Origin: an uncultured Pseudanabaenaceae cyanobacterium
GTDB taxonomy: Bacteria > Cyanobacteriota > Cyanobacteriia > PCC-9006 > JAAUQQ01
DNA: 39,928 nt
NCBI GenBank assembly: GCA_938017515.1
Contig: CALIJJ010000222.1
Location: 1-39,928 of the forward strand
Reading direction: 5' to 3'
Shown: positions 17,719 to 27,295 of the stretch, piece by piece
Numbering within the stretch: position 1 is the first letter of the stretch
How the letters are laid out: each line of letters begins with the position of its first letter
Notes under the pieces: model-generated
The model's database searches: none
Seen by the model: only the letters and a program-made list of their open reading frames with translations
What the model was told of the DNA's origin: nothing
Translations under genes and position numbers: made by a program

Positions 17719-18651
17719 CTACTTTCCCACGAGCATTTCCGAGTCGGGAATAGCCACTGTATTCAGAAGTCGCTCAATAACAGTGCGGCTTGATTCACTG
17801 CCCGACGGAATCACCCGATGGGCTAACACGGCTGGGGCAAGCAGTTTGACATCATCCGGCAGTGCAAAATCACGATTATCGAGGAAGGCGATCGCCTGAA
17901 CGGCTCGATGGAGTGCCACACAACCTCGGGGACTCACCCCCAGGGTCAACGCCTCATCCTCCCGAGTCGCCCTCACCAGCGCCAACATGTAACGTTGCAA
18001 CGATTCCTCAACCTTCACCGCACGACAATGCTGCTGAAGTTGCTGCACTTCCTCCAAAGAGATGCAGGGCTTTAGCGCTTCCACAGGCGTTGCCTGCTGC
18101 AATCGTTGCAACATCATCAACTCCTCGGATTCCGTCGGATATCCCAGAGACAGCGCCAACAAAAATCGATCCATCTGCGCCTCCGGCAACGGAAATGTCC
18201 CTTGATATTCCACTGGATTTTGTGTCGCAATCACAAAAAACGGACGAGGCACCGGACGAGAGAGTCCATCGATGGTTACCTGCTGCTCCTCCATCACCTC
18301 CAACAGAGCAGATTGGGTTCGGGGAGTCGCTCGATTCACCTCATCGGCCAAAAGAATATTGGCAAACACCGGCCCAGGCAAAAATTCAAACTCTCCCCGG
18401 CTTGGATTCCAGATATTGGTTCCCGTCACATCACTTGGCAGCAGATCCGGCGTGCACTGTACACGCTGAAATTTTCCGTCGATAGAACGGGCGAGAGACT
18501 TCGCCAACAACGTTTTGCCCACTCCGGGGACATCTTCAAGCAGCGTATGTCCTCCCGCGAGCAGAGACACCATCACGAAACGAATAGCCTCATGCTTTCC
18601 CACAATGGTCTGACTTAAATTTTCAATTAAGCGGTCGATACCTGCTCGCAT
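17719..18651 (-). CDS. MoxR-family AAA+ ATPase
   Basis: MoxR ATPases are chaperone-like and typically help mature secreted or membrane complexes together with VWA/DUF58 proteins. Seen: Walker A PGVGKT (42-47), Walker B ILLADE (99-104) followed by VNRATPRTQSALLEVMEE, sensor-1 ATQNP (142-146), and the EAQMDRF stretch (157-163), all typical of MoxR. At 310 aa it is of normal length. The start is fixed by a stop codon two codons upstream of the ATG. Unusually, no DUF58 or VWA gene is adjacent: pyruvate kinase diverges on one side and a gene-poor kilobase lies on the other. The substrate is therefore unknown. Confidence 0.93.
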   Translation of the reverse strand: MRAGIDRLIENLSQTIVGKHEAIRFVMVSLLAGGHTLLEDVPGVGKTLLAKSLARSIDGKFQRVQCTPDLLPSDVTGTNIWNPSRGEFEFLPGPVFANILLADEVNRATPRTQSALLEVMEEQQVTIDGLSRPVPRPFFVIATQNPVEYQGTFPLPEAQMDRFLLALSLGYPTESEELMMLQRLQQATPVEALKPCISLEEVQQLQQHCRAVKVEESLQRYMLALVRATREDEALTLGVSPRGCVALHRAVQAIAFLDNRDFALPDDVKLLAPAVLAHRVIPSGSESSRTVIERLLNTVAIPDSEMLVGK

Positions 18652-18893
18652 AGCTTAGGCTCTGTGATACCATCCATAACTGCTTTCCAGCACTTCCCTG
18701 AGCCCTTGTGAATCGCCTGAACTGCTGCGCCACCATGGGGGACCCCCATCACATCAGCCAGGATAATCCGTTGGGTTGTCGGCAAGCAGACGCCTGTAGG
18801 GGCAACCTGCCGTGATAGCCTCAATTCTAATTGGACATTGCGCCCAAACATTTCCCCAGACATTTCTATTGATCCCGAAGAGTCGCACGATTA

Positions 18894-20663
18894 ATGCAGC
18901 CCCAATCCTCCCAGCGCCGAACGAAAATTGTTGCCACCATTGGTCCCGCGACCAGCAAACCGGACGTTCTGCGCAACCTCATTGAGGCGGGGGCGACAAC
19001 CCTGCGTCTGAATTTCTCCCACGGAACCCACGAGGATCACCAGCGAAGCATTCGCCTCATTCGCCAGATTTCCTTTGAGTTAAACCAACCCGTCGGTATC
19101 TTGCAGGACTTGCAGGGCCCTAAAATTCGTCTGGGTCGCTTTGAGAACGATTCCATCGTGGTCAAACCCGGCGATCCCTTTGTCCTCACCAGCGAAAAGA
19201 TTCCAGGCACCCAGGAGCGAAGCTACGTCTCCTACAACAAGCTCGCCGACGAAGTCCCCGATGGTGCCACCATCATGCTGGATGATGGCAAAGTTGAGAT
19301 GGTCGTCGAAAAGATCAACAAGACAACCCAGGAACTGCATTGTCGCGTTGTTGTGGGGGGCAAGCTCTCTAACAATAAAGGCGTTAACTTCCCCGGTGTC
19401 TATTTGTCGGTCAAGGCGTTGACCGATAAAGACCGGACTGATTTGATGTTTGGTCTTGATCAGGGCGTTGACTGGGTCGCTCTTAGTTTTGTACGCAACC
19501 CTGAAGACGTGCGAGAGATCAAAGAGATTATCGCTAGCGCGGGCAAGGACGTCCCTGTCATTGTCAAAATCGAAAAGCACGAAGCCATCGAAAACATCGA
19601 GGAAATCCTGTCTCTCTCGGATGGCGTCATGGTAGCGCGGGGTGACCTGGGCGTAGAAATGCCTGCGGAGGAGGTCCCGTTACTGCAAAAACGATTGATT
19701 TCTCTCTCCAACAGTTACGGTATGCCGGTGATTACCGCGACCCAAATGTTGGACAGCATGGTGAATAATCCCCGTGCCACCCGGGCTGAGATTTCGGACG
19801 TCGCCAACGCCATTCTGGACGGAACCGACGCCGTTATGCTCTCCAATGAAACGGCTGTGGGTGACTTTCCGGTCGAAGCCGTCGCAACCATGGCTCGCAT
19901 TGCTGAGCGGATTGAACAGGACCAGCCCATTCCAACGCCACCGGAAGAGCGGGGGCAACAGGGGCAAATTCCCAACGCCATTAGTCAGGCCGTGGGGCAA
20001 ATTGCAGACCAGCTCAATGCCTCCGCCATTATGACCCTGACCAAGTCTGGGGCGACAGCCAGAAATGTGTCGAAGTTTAGACCAACAGCGCCGATTCTGG
20101 CGGTCACGCCCCAGGTCGATGTCGCTCGACGATTACAGCTCGTTTGGGGGGTGCGTCCCTTACTCGTGCTGGATCTGCCTTCAACCAATCAAACGTTCCA
20201 GGCCGCCATTAACGTTGCCCAGGAAAAAAGCATGCTGAAAGGCGGCGACCTCGTCGTCACGACCGCTGGAACCCTCAAAGGCGTATCCGGCTCAACAGAC
20301 TTGATCAAAGTTGAACTCGTCAATGCTGTCTTGGGTCAGGGTATTGGTGTGGGTCAAGGACGTATTACTGGCATTGCTCGCGTTGCAAGTCCGAGTTCTC
20401 CCGAACTCAGCCAGCAATTTAATAGCGGTGATATCCTCGTCGCCCCGAAAACCGATGCTAGCTTGATCGAATGCATCCATCACGCCTCAGGTCTCGTGAC
20501 GGAAGAGGAAAGCATGACCAGCCATGCCGCAGTCATTGGTCTTCAGCTAGGCATTCCCGTCATTGTCGGCGTCAAGGGAGCCACGCAGATCATTCGTGAG
20601 GGTTCCGTCCTTACTCTCGATGTCCCGAAGGGACTGGTCTACTCGGGTGCCATCAATGATTAA
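18894..20663 (+). CDS. pyk: Pyruvate kinase
   Basis: Converts phosphoenolpyruvate and ADP to pyruvate and ATP, the last step of glycolysis, in the cytoplasm. Seen: substrate residues in LRLNFSHG (37-44), the B domain (about 80-175), the active-site signature VIVKIEKHEAIENIEEIL with catalytic K225, GVMVARGDLGVE (244-255) and the TATQML loop (281-286). Beyond the usual allosteric C domain there is an extra PEP-utiliser-like domain (about 485-585) with the MTSHAAVIGLQLGIPVIVG pattern, as in cyanobacterial and Bacillus enzymes, giving 589 aa. Start ATG 18894 lacks a strong ribosome-binding site. Single gene, divergent from moxR. The many short 13-bp repeats begin right after its stop. Confidence 0.97.
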   Translation: MQPQSSQRRTKIVATIGPATSKPDVLRNLIEAGATTLRLNFSHGTHEDHQRSIRLIRQISFELNQPVGILQDLQGPKIRLGRFENDSIVVKPGDPFVLTSEKIPGTQERSYVSYNKLADEVPDGATIMLDDGKVEMVVEKINKTTQELHCRVVVGGKLSNNKGVNFPGVYLSVKALTDKDRTDLMFGLDQGVDWVALSFVRNPEDVREIKEIIASAGKDVPVIVKIEKHEAIENIEEILSLSDGVMVARGDLGVEMPAEEVPLLQKRLISLSNSYGMPVITATQMLDSMVNNPRATRAEISDVANAILDGTDAVMLSNETAVGDFPVEAVATMARIAERIEQDQPIPTPPEERGQQGQIPNAISQAVGQIADQLNASAIMTLTKSGATARNVSKFRPTAPILAVTPQVDVARRLQLVWGVRPLLVLDLPSTNQTFQAAINVAQEKSMLKGGDLVVTTAGTLKGVSGSTDLIKVELVNAVLGQGIGVGQGRITGIARVASPSSPELSQQFNSGDILVAPKTDASLIECIHHASGLVTEEESMTSHAAVIGLQLGIPVIVGVKGATQIIREGSVLTLDVPKGLVYSGAIND

Positions 20664-21060
20664 CCCCTCACTGACTAACCTCACCGACTAACCTCACCGA
20701 CTAACCCCACTGACTAGCCCCAGACTAACCCCATTGCATCGTCCCTTTGAGGGAGCGAGGGCTAAGAGAGCAATGGCGCCTTTAGGGCGATTTCTACGAA
20801 GCGATCGCCCCTGGGATAGGGGCAGAGTTTGTCCAGTGTCTTTTCATCAGAACGATAATTGACCGGCTCAATCTGCCCTGACAGGTATTTTGTTTTTTGG
20901 ATATGTCCTAAGTTTTTGAACAGAGCTTTAGGGGGAGAACTATTATTTTCCGCCAGAATATAAAAGATTTTTGAAGTTCTGTGGCTCATTGGTTGAAAAT
21001 ACACATTCTTGTTCAGAATGGTTTCTCTCGAACCACGATTTAATTCGGCAAGATTGTGAC
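20664..21060. other. Intergenic region between pyk and the PEP-CTERM-like gene
   Basis: Holds the 13-bp tandem repeat (20667-20729), a small CCCT/AGGG hairpin at 20742-20752, and lower G+C sequence that should include the promoter of the next gene. A minus-strand frame (20762-20989, 75 codons from an ATG) is open but lacks a ribosome-binding site or recognisable motif; I do not call it. Confidence 0.45.
20667..20729. repeat. 13-bp tandem repeats directly after pyk
   Basis: Units of the form CTCACCGACTAAC begin at 20667, 20680, 20693, 20706 and (shortened to 11 nt) 20719. The array starts 3 bp after the pyk stop codon. Confidence 0.92.
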
Positions 21061-22056
21061 ATGGCAGCATCAACTCATGGGCGTCAAGATTCTCGTGTGG
21101 TCTCCCGGCAGATAATCCGGCAGATAACGTTGTTCCAACGGCAACTCATCCAACAGCTCCACCAATGGCAGAGGCCATCGCTTAGATGCGTCGCAACCCT
21201 GGGTATAGCAGCAGGAGCGGGGCTAGTCCTTAGCAGCCCGGCAGAAGCTGCAAGCCTAGGCCGCTATAGCTTTGATGATTCCAATCAGCCCCTGGTTGCG
21301 AACCCGGTGGCAACGGGATTAGATCTAGGGGAATTTCGGTATATCGGTGATGATAGCCCTCGCCTCGTGAGTGATGCCCAAGGCGGTCAAGCCTATGGTG
21401 CTCGCAACTGGAGCCGACAGGGTTTCGACTCGAACGCCTACTTCGAATTCACAGCAACCCCTGACGATGCGTTTTCGCTGAGTCTACAAAATTTGAGTTT
21501 TGATGAGCAAAGCGGCAGTAGTGGTCCTCAAAGCTGGGAGGTGCGGTCGAGTTTAGATAACTACAGCTCGGCGATCGCCTCAACCAACGTTCCCCGCTCA
21601 GCCCAGTTCCGCGCGAACCAACTCGTTGCTCTGCCCAACGAATTTAGCAACCTTCAAGAACCGGTCAGCTTCCGATTCTATGGTTACAACTCACGTCGCG
21701 TTTCAGGCAGTTGGAATATTGACAATCTTCAGGTGACGGGGGAACTCCAGGCAAGGGTTCAAGAAATCCCACAGCCACCAGTTTCCCAGCCCAATCCAAT
21801 TCCTCAACCGAATCCAGTTCCTCAACCGAATCCAGTTTCCCAGCCCAGCCCAGTTTCCCAGCCCAGCCCAGTTCCTGGACCGACACCCACCGCTCCATCC
21901 ACTCCAAGCCCACAGCCCAGTCCTTTTCCAGGTTCAACGCCTTCTCCTCAAAGCACCGAAATCCCAGAAGCTTCTCCACTGACAGCAATAGGCCTAGTGG
22001 GTGGTTTGGTTCTGCTCCGCCGCCGCCTTCAACGGTCCCAGAAGCGTTCGGGGTAA
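21061..22056 (+). CDS. Exported PEP-CTERM-like surface protein
   Basis: 331 aa from ATG 21061. PEP-CTERM proteins carry a C-terminal sorting tag processed by exosortase and are often found in organisms making exopolysaccharide. Seen: a long charged n-region, a signal peptide whose core is CVATLGIAAGAGLVLSS with a predicted cut near AEAA-SLG (about 62); a beta-rich module with GRYSFDD and SWNIDNLQVTG, like other secreted cyanobacterial proteins of this type; a linker of 6-residue Pro repeats (PNPVPQ, PSPVSQ); then the tail IPEASPLTAIGLVGG followed by hydrophobic residues and a basic RRRLQRSQKR end. The tag reads PEA instead of PEP, a variant common in cyanobacteria by my recollection. Its last 63 bp overlap the opposing PHP gene. 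No exosortase is in the window. Confidence 0.85.
   Translation: MAASTHGRQDSRVVSRQIIRQITLFQRQLIQQLHQWQRPSLRCVATLGIAAGAGLVLSSPAEAASLGRYSFDDSNQPLVANPVATGLDLGEFRYIGDDSPRLVSDAQGGQAYGARNWSRQGFDSNAYFEFTATPDDAFSLSLQNLSFDEQSGSSGPQSWEVRSSLDNYSSAIASTNVPRSAQFRANQLVALPNEFSNLQEPVSFRFYGYNSRRVSGSWNIDNLQVTGELQARVQEIPQPPVSQPNPIPQPNPVPQPNPVSQPSPVSQPSPVPGPTPTAPSTPSPQPSPFPGSTPSPQSTEIPEASPLTAIGLVGGLVLLRRRLQRSQKRSG
21790..21879. repeat. Five 18-bp tandem repeats encoding the Pro linker
   Basis: Units at 21790, 21808, 21826, 21844 and 21862, each coding P-x-P-x-x-x (PNPIPQ, PNPVPQ, PNPVSQ, PSPVSQ, PSPVPG). In frame, so copy number can change without disrupting the protein. Confidence 0.9.
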
Positions 22057-22851
22057 TGCAAAGCGATTCAGTTGGGGAGCATCACCGTGGCGCTCATCGT
22101 CCTGAGCTAGGTTCTCTTCAGGACGGGGGCCATGGTAGTCGCTTCCCCCGGTCATAATCAGCCCATGTTGCTCACAGAGGGCCATCAGGGCCTCTCGTTG
22201 GTGAGGCATATGGCTGGGATGATAGACCTCCAAGCCCATTAAGCCTGCCTCCACAAATTTGGGCACGGCCTTGGGAACAGAGCCCGCTTTCCAGAGGTAG
22301 GGATGGGCCCAAACCGGCACCGCACCACAACGTCGCAGCTCTCGAATACCTTCGCAGGTACCCAGGGGCTCGTAGGCAACGTAGGCCGGTCCACCATCCT
22401 TCAAAAAGCGATCGAAGGCTTCGTGATGAGTCTCCACATGGCCTGCCCGCACTAGGGCTGCTGCGATGTGGGGTCGCCCCGGTGCCATCCCTGGAGCAGT
22501 GTCAGGCAACTCAACGGGATAACCCAGGATTCGCAGTTTCTCGACCATGGCGATCGCCCGTGTCCTCCGTCCTGCCAAACGGGACTCCAGGAAAGGCGCT
22601 AGCTTCTCTGGATCTGGATAAAAGCCCAGAATATGGACCGATTTCCCCTGTTCCGTCGTACTCAATTCTAGGCCCGGTACGATCTCTAAATCCTGACCCG
22701 CAGCAGCCTGACGAGCCTCATCCCAGCCTGCCAACGTATCGTGGTCTGTGATCCCCAACACTTTGACACCGGTCTTTAGGGCCTGCTGGACTAACTGGGT
22801 CGGCGTTAGCGTTCCATCGGAGCAAGTCGTATGGCAATGGAGTTCCAACAT
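21994..22851 (-). CDS. PHP-domain phosphoesterase (TrpH/YciV-like)
   Basis: PHP phosphoesterases hydrolyse phosphoesters using a cluster of metal ions; the closest characterised type, E. coli YciV/TrpH, acts on nucleotide bisphosphates and as a 5'-3' exoribonuclease. Seen: LHCHTTCSDG (H5, H7, D12), GITDHDT (D36, H37), PGLELS (E62), VHILGF (H73), a GRPHIA stretch, VPVWAHP and GGSDYHG, which together supply the expected metal ligands. At 285 aa it has the length of YciV. Tail-to-tail overlap of 63 bp with the PEP-CTERM-like gene. Its start is 156 bp from ilvC, which diverges. The exact substrate cannot be read from sequence. Confidence 0.92.
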   Translation of the reverse strand: MLELHCHTTCSDGTLTPTQLVQQALKTGVKVLGITDHDTLAGWDEARQAAAGQDLEIVPGLELSTTEQGKSVHILGFYPDPEKLAPFLESRLAGRRTRAIAMVEKLRILGYPVELPDTAPGMAPGRPHIAAALVRAGHVETHHEAFDRFLKDGGPAYVAYEPLGTCEGIRELRRCGAVPVWAHPYLWKAGSVPKAVPKFVEAGLMGLEVYHPSHMPHQREALMALCEQHGLIMTGGSDYHGPRPEENLAQDDERHGDAPQLNRFALPRTLLGPLKAAAEQNQTTH

Positions 22852-22990
22852 CGTCTTCTCCTAATTCCGTGATGATTCCAGTAGTCGAAATGCTTAATTA
22901 AGTATTCCTAGATACGTGGTGTTCCAAGCATCCACCTCCCTTTGATAAGATCTTAAGCTTGTCAATGCATTTAAGACGCACAGAACGATT

Positions 22991-22995
22991 AGGAG
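22991..22995 (+). promoter_or_regulatory. Ribosome-binding site of ilvC
   Basis: AGGAG 12 nt before the ATG at 23008. It settles the start ahead of the second Met (23017). Confidence 0.65.
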
Positions 22996-22998
22996 TAG

Positions 22999-24003
<1,005 letters not shown>

Positions 24004-24138
24004 ATCAGAGACAGCAGAGACGGTGAGAGTCCGACCGGAGAGCGATCGCGTTTGCTTGAATGCGATCGTCCCTCAAACTCAAACTCAAAACACGGGCTCT
24101 AGGTGAGGGTAATAACTCCCACAGGGAATAGTCCCATC

Positions 24139-24177
24139 GCAAAGGGGGGGATGGCTTGCAGCCATCCCCCCCTTTGC
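24139..24177. terminator. Strong GC-rich hairpin between ilvC and the GT2 gene
   Basis: A perfect 17-bp stem (24139-24155 with 24161-24177) containing seven consecutive G:C pairs and a 5-nt loop, between two convergent genes. No run of T follows on either strand, so it is not a standard terminator; it may block RNA decay or terminate by another route. Confidence 0.55.
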
Positions 24178-24219
24178 TGCATTGATACCGTAGGGCATTG
24201 ATACTCTCGCCCTCAGAAG

Positions 24220-24254
24220 AATCCCGACGAACAAGATAATCCCGACGAACAAGA
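24220..24254. repeat. Direct repeat of 17 bp, two copies
   Basis: AATCCCGACGAACAAGA at 24220-24236 and 24238-24254, spaced 18 bp apart, just downstream of the GT2 gene. Confidence 0.9.
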
Positions 24255-24274
24255 CACACTCACCCAATCAGCCT

Positions 24275-25300
24275 CTACTGAAGGCGAGGAATCCGGCCAA
24301 GAAGCAGTTCCTCACGATGACCTTCATAAACTTCTACCATCTGTGTCTTCACAAGACTGCCGTGGAGCTTATCCACAAGCTGGATCGAGGCCACAGCAAC
24401 ATCCTTCGCCATCCCTTTCCAACTCACCTTAAGCAAGCGAGCGAGTTGTCCGTAGCAGCTCATACGGCCAAGGGGCGACATCTCAGTTTCTTGAACCGCC
24501 GCCGCGTAACGCAGAAAGCGCTCCCATCGAGGAAAGTTCAAACGCCCCCGCCGAGACTTGTCGTACCAAATCGACAGCAAATGGCTGGAAATCGCATTGA
24601 TACTGAGGGACTGCGCTTCATGGCGACGCAGGAAGAACAGTTGCTCAGGAATTTCGTAGAACCGCCCCAAAAGACTTAACCGTGCCAGCAGCACCAAATC
24701 TGTTCCCGCAAAAGTCCCCATCAATGGCGTACGCATTAAGGATTCTAGACGGATAACGCCGAAGAGGTGGTGACCCGAATGGGGGAAGCAAGCCAAATCT
24801 CCAAATCGCTCATGAGCCTTGGAAGAATCCACTCGCAGATGCACATTGGCATTGGTCATCCCAACATACAATTCATCGTTCTTACCAATTCCCTTTTCCA
24901 GGGGCTTTCCTTCATCATCAATGACTTGAGCCTGAGGAAATGCAAGAACAACATCGGGGTTCTCTTCTAAGACCGCAACGCACTTCTCCAGCATTGTAGG
25001 CGCACAAACATCATCGTGGGCCGCAAGCTTGAAGTACTTCCCCCGCGCCAGTTTGGCCGTGTAATTCTGATTCTGTGTACAGCCAATATTCTCGGGATTA
25101 CGGACGTACCGAACCCGCTCATCCTGAGCCGCATATGCCTCGCAAATCTGCTGGGTGCCATCGGTCGAATCGTTATCGGTAATGATGAGCTCAAAGTCCC
25201 GGAAGGTTTGGCCCAGGATAGAATCAATGGCTTCACGAATATAGTTTTCGCCGTTGTAAACCGCTAAGCCAACGCTGACGAGGGGAAGCTTCTCACTCAT
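24275..25300 (-). CDS. Glycosyltransferase family 2
   Basis: Predicted cytoplasmic-face enzyme adding one sugar to the lipid-linked repeat unit. Seen: the GT2 start VSVGLAVYNGENYIREAIDSILG (about 8-30), TDNDSTDGT (41-49) for nucleotide binding, the metal-binding AAHDD (93-97), and a C-terminal part with LFFLRRHEAQSLS (about 225-237) like that of many O-antigen transferases. No membrane helices are evident. Last gene of the exopolysaccharide cluster, separated from the flippase by 472 bp, so it may have its own promoter. Donor and acceptor sugars cannot be told. Confidence 0.92.
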   Translation of the reverse strand: MSEKLPLVSVGLAVYNGENYIREAIDSILGQTFRDFELIITDNDSTDGTQQICEAYAAQDERVRYVRNPENIGCTQNQNYTAKLARGKYFKLAAHDDVCAPTMLEKCVAVLEENPDVVLAFPQAQVIDDEGKPLEKGIGKNDELYVGMTNANVHLRVDSSKAHERFGDLACFPHSGHHLFGVIRLESLMRTPLMGTFAGTDLVLLARLSLLGRFYEIPEQLFFLRRHEAQSLSINAISSHLLSIWYDKSRRGRLNFPRWERFLRYAAAVQETEMSPLGRMSCYGQLARLLKVSWKGMAKDVAVASIQLVDKLHGSLVKTQMVEVYEGHREELLLGRIPRLQ

Positions 25301-25772
25301 AGCTTGAAGACTCTCAATAAGTTACGAATAAATTTGAAATAAAGATACTGCCCAGGTTTTAGTAAAACCGAAGCAGGCACATGCTTAGGGAAACAATGGA
25401 ATCAAAACCGATTCCGCTCTTTAGAAGGGGTGCAATATACGTTTTTTGAAACGTAAATATATCCCTGGGCTCAACAATGGATATCACCGATGTAATTAAT
25501 TATTGACTAGCTTCGGGATTCACGCAAAGAGCTTCATCATATCTCTATTAAATCTGTCCCTACTTTCAAAAAACGAATCGCAACTGACGCAAATCCTCGG
25601 GTCCGAGAACAAACAGCCCAAGCCTAAAATGCGATCGCCCGCATGCAAATTAGGCAATACACCTCGGTTCGATACAACGGTTTTCTCAAATGGTTTGAGA
25701 AAACCTCGCTTCTTTTCGCTATTTTGCTAGGGCTTGCTATTTTGCTAGGGCTCGCTATTTTGCTAGGGCTCG
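25301..25772. other. Intergenic region between GT2 and flippase
   Basis: A+T-rich and without a supportable gene. Contains a perfect hairpin (25679-25705), a HIP1 octamer (25631) and the start of the 18-bp tandem array (25718). Frames on the + strand (25503-25730, 25643-25999) are random or made by the repeats. The GT2 promoter would lie here. Confidence 0.5.
25679..25705 (-). terminator. Perfect 12-bp hairpin downstream of the flippase gene
   Basis: GGTTTTCTCAAA (25679-25690) and TTTGAGAAAACC (25694-25705) with a 3-nt loop. It lies 67 bp after the flippase stop and precedes the GT2 gene, so it could end or weaken read-through; no long T tract follows. Confidence 0.5.
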
Positions 25773-25786
25773 CTACTTTGCTAAAG
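25718..25786. repeat. 18-bp tandem repeats running into the flippase 3' end
   Basis: Units like GCTATTTTGCTAGGGCTC at 25718, 25736 and 25754, then a diverged partial copy at 25772-25786. The flippase stop codon (25775-25773) lies in the last copy, so the array probably arose by copying the end of this gene outward. Confidence 0.9.
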
Positions 25787-27194
25787 ATTGACGACGTCCT
25801 TTCCAGGCCCCGTAAAGTTCCAGGGGAATCTTGCGCAAGCCAGGACTCAACGCGAAGGCACCAGCGTAGCAAGCAGCTAGGAGCAGTAGGCCCATCCAGA
25901 AGGGCATCCAGGGTCCGGCAAACAGTGCAGGTAGGGTTGCCAACACAAGCAGGAAAGCATTGGCATATTCAGGAGTCCCACACAATTTCCGTAGATTAAG
26001 GTGGAGTACCGCATAACTGGGAATCGCGGCGAGCAAAGCAAAGCCATAGCCCCAGACCCCCAGGAAGTTGAGTCCGAGGATCGCAGTGACCCACAGCAAA
26101 GCGACATAGCCAAGATTAAACTGACCCACTTCCCGGTTTTTTCCCGCAGCGTAGAGGGCAGACGATTGCATCTCAAACATGGCGGCAATCATCACACTGG
26201 CCGCCAAGAAGGGAAACATTTTCGAGCTTAACAACCATTCATCCTTGCCCATAAAGGTGATGAACCAAACGGAGCAACAAGAGAAGACGGCGCATGCCGG
26301 AGCCACCATTAGAAGCTGATAGACCATGCCTTGGCTGATGGCAGAGCGAATTTTTTCGGGCTGTCCCAGCAACTTGGTCAAAACACTAATGGACATTCGG
26401 TTGAGAACCATCCGAAACACACCGAGTTTCTCCGCAAAGCGGGTCGCGAGGGTGATGATGCCAACCGCTTCAACCCCGGCAAAACGGGTGACCAGAATAG
26501 GAACGGCCAGAGAGCGCAGGGAAAGAATCCAGTTCGCACTCGTATAGGCAATGCCACTTTTTAAGGCAGGAACAATGAAGGACTTGCGCCAGCGCAGCTG
26601 AAATGGCACCGGCTTGTAATGTCGGGCAAAGAGCAACTCACCAATCCCTTGGGTGGCCAAGCCAATGACCGGCCCCCAATAGCCATAGCCCAGGAAAACA
26701 AGCGGGAAAGACACCGCATAGTTACACATCTGCCCGATGGTCTCGCCCATGCCGATCTCAGCAAACAGGAGTTCACGCTCCATCATCACGACCGACGCAT
26801 TACCGATCATTTCAAGCCAGAGGGGCAAGGCCAAAAATCGAACGACAGGAATCACAGCAGGCTGTCCGAGCCACTGGCCAAAAGCAGGTGCGCAGAACCA
26901 GAGGAGAACGGCCAAGAGCGCGCCTAGGGTGTTGTAGAACGCCAGAATTTGTCGAGGAGCATCTTTGGGCAGTTCGGTTTGACGGACGGCGTAGATGCCC
27001 ACACCGAGCTTGCTTGTCCAAACGAGGAAGAAATAAACCCCCATGGCGATCGCAACAATGCCATATTTCTCAGGGCCCAGAATCTTCGCAACGACTAAAA
27101 CATTCAGTACGGAAAAAACAGTACTGATGGCTTGGCGAGCTGCCAGAGCGATGCCTCCCTGGAGAAGCTTAGTCTTGAAACTTTTATCAGACAT
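25773..27194 (-). CDS. Wzx-like polysaccharide flippase (MOP superfamily)
   Basis: Predicted to flip undecaprenyl-linked repeat units across the plasma membrane. 473 aa with about 12 hydrophobic helices. The N terminus, KTKLLQGGIALAARQAISTVF then LGPEKYGIVAIAMGVYFF, matches polysaccharide-synthesis flippases, where a LGPxxYG-type loop follows the first helix. Pairing with a Wzy-like polymerase and a Wzz-like protein in the same strand supports a Wzx/Wzy pathway. Start ATG 27194 without a clear ribosome-binding site. Its final codons are inside an 18-bp tandem repeat. Substrate specificity cannot be read. Confidence 0.9.
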   Translation of the reverse strand: MSDKSFKTKLLQGGIALAARQAISTVFSVLNVLVVAKILGPEKYGIVAIAMGVYFFLVWTSKLGVGIYAVRQTELPKDAPRQILAFYNTLGALLAVLLWFCAPAFGQWLGQPAVIPVVRFLALPLWLEMIGNASVVMMERELLFAEIGMGETIGQMCNYAVSFPLVFLGYGYWGPVIGLATQGIGELLFARHYKPVPFQLRWRKSFIVPALKSGIAYTSANWILSLRSLAVPILVTRFAGVEAVGIITLATRFAEKLGVFRMVLNRMSISVLTKLLGQPEKIRSAISQGMVYQLLMVAPACAVFSCCSVWFITFMGKDEWLLSSKMFPFLAASVMIAAMFEMQSSALYAAGKNREVGQFNLGYVALLWVTAILGLNFLGVWGYGFALLAAIPSYAVLHLNLRKLCGTPEYANAFLLVLATLPALFAGPWMPFWMGLLLLAACYAGAFALSPGLRKIPLELYGAWKGRRQSLAK

Positions 27195-27230
27195 GTCGGG
27201 TGTTGTATCCCTGGCGATGGTCGGTCAATG

Positions 27231-27286
27231 TCAATGCAATTTCGTCAATGCAATTTCGTCAATGAAATTTCTTCAATGCAATTTCT
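27231..27286. repeat. Four 14-bp tandem repeats before the flippase gene
   Basis: Unit TCAATGCAATTTCG at 27231, 27245, 27259 (diverged) and 27273. They fill most of the 101-bp gap between the GT4 stop (27296) and the flippase ATG (27194). Confidence 0.92.
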
Positions 27287-27295
27287 CGAAACGAA

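Noticed and set aside
18627..18863. 78-codon minus-strand frame overlapping the moxR start
   Set aside because: It overlaps moxR by 25 bp, has no recognisable motif, and the moxR start is well defined.
20762..20989. 75-codon minus-strand frame after pyk
   Set aside because: No ribosome-binding site or homology pattern; kept only as a note in the intergenic entry.
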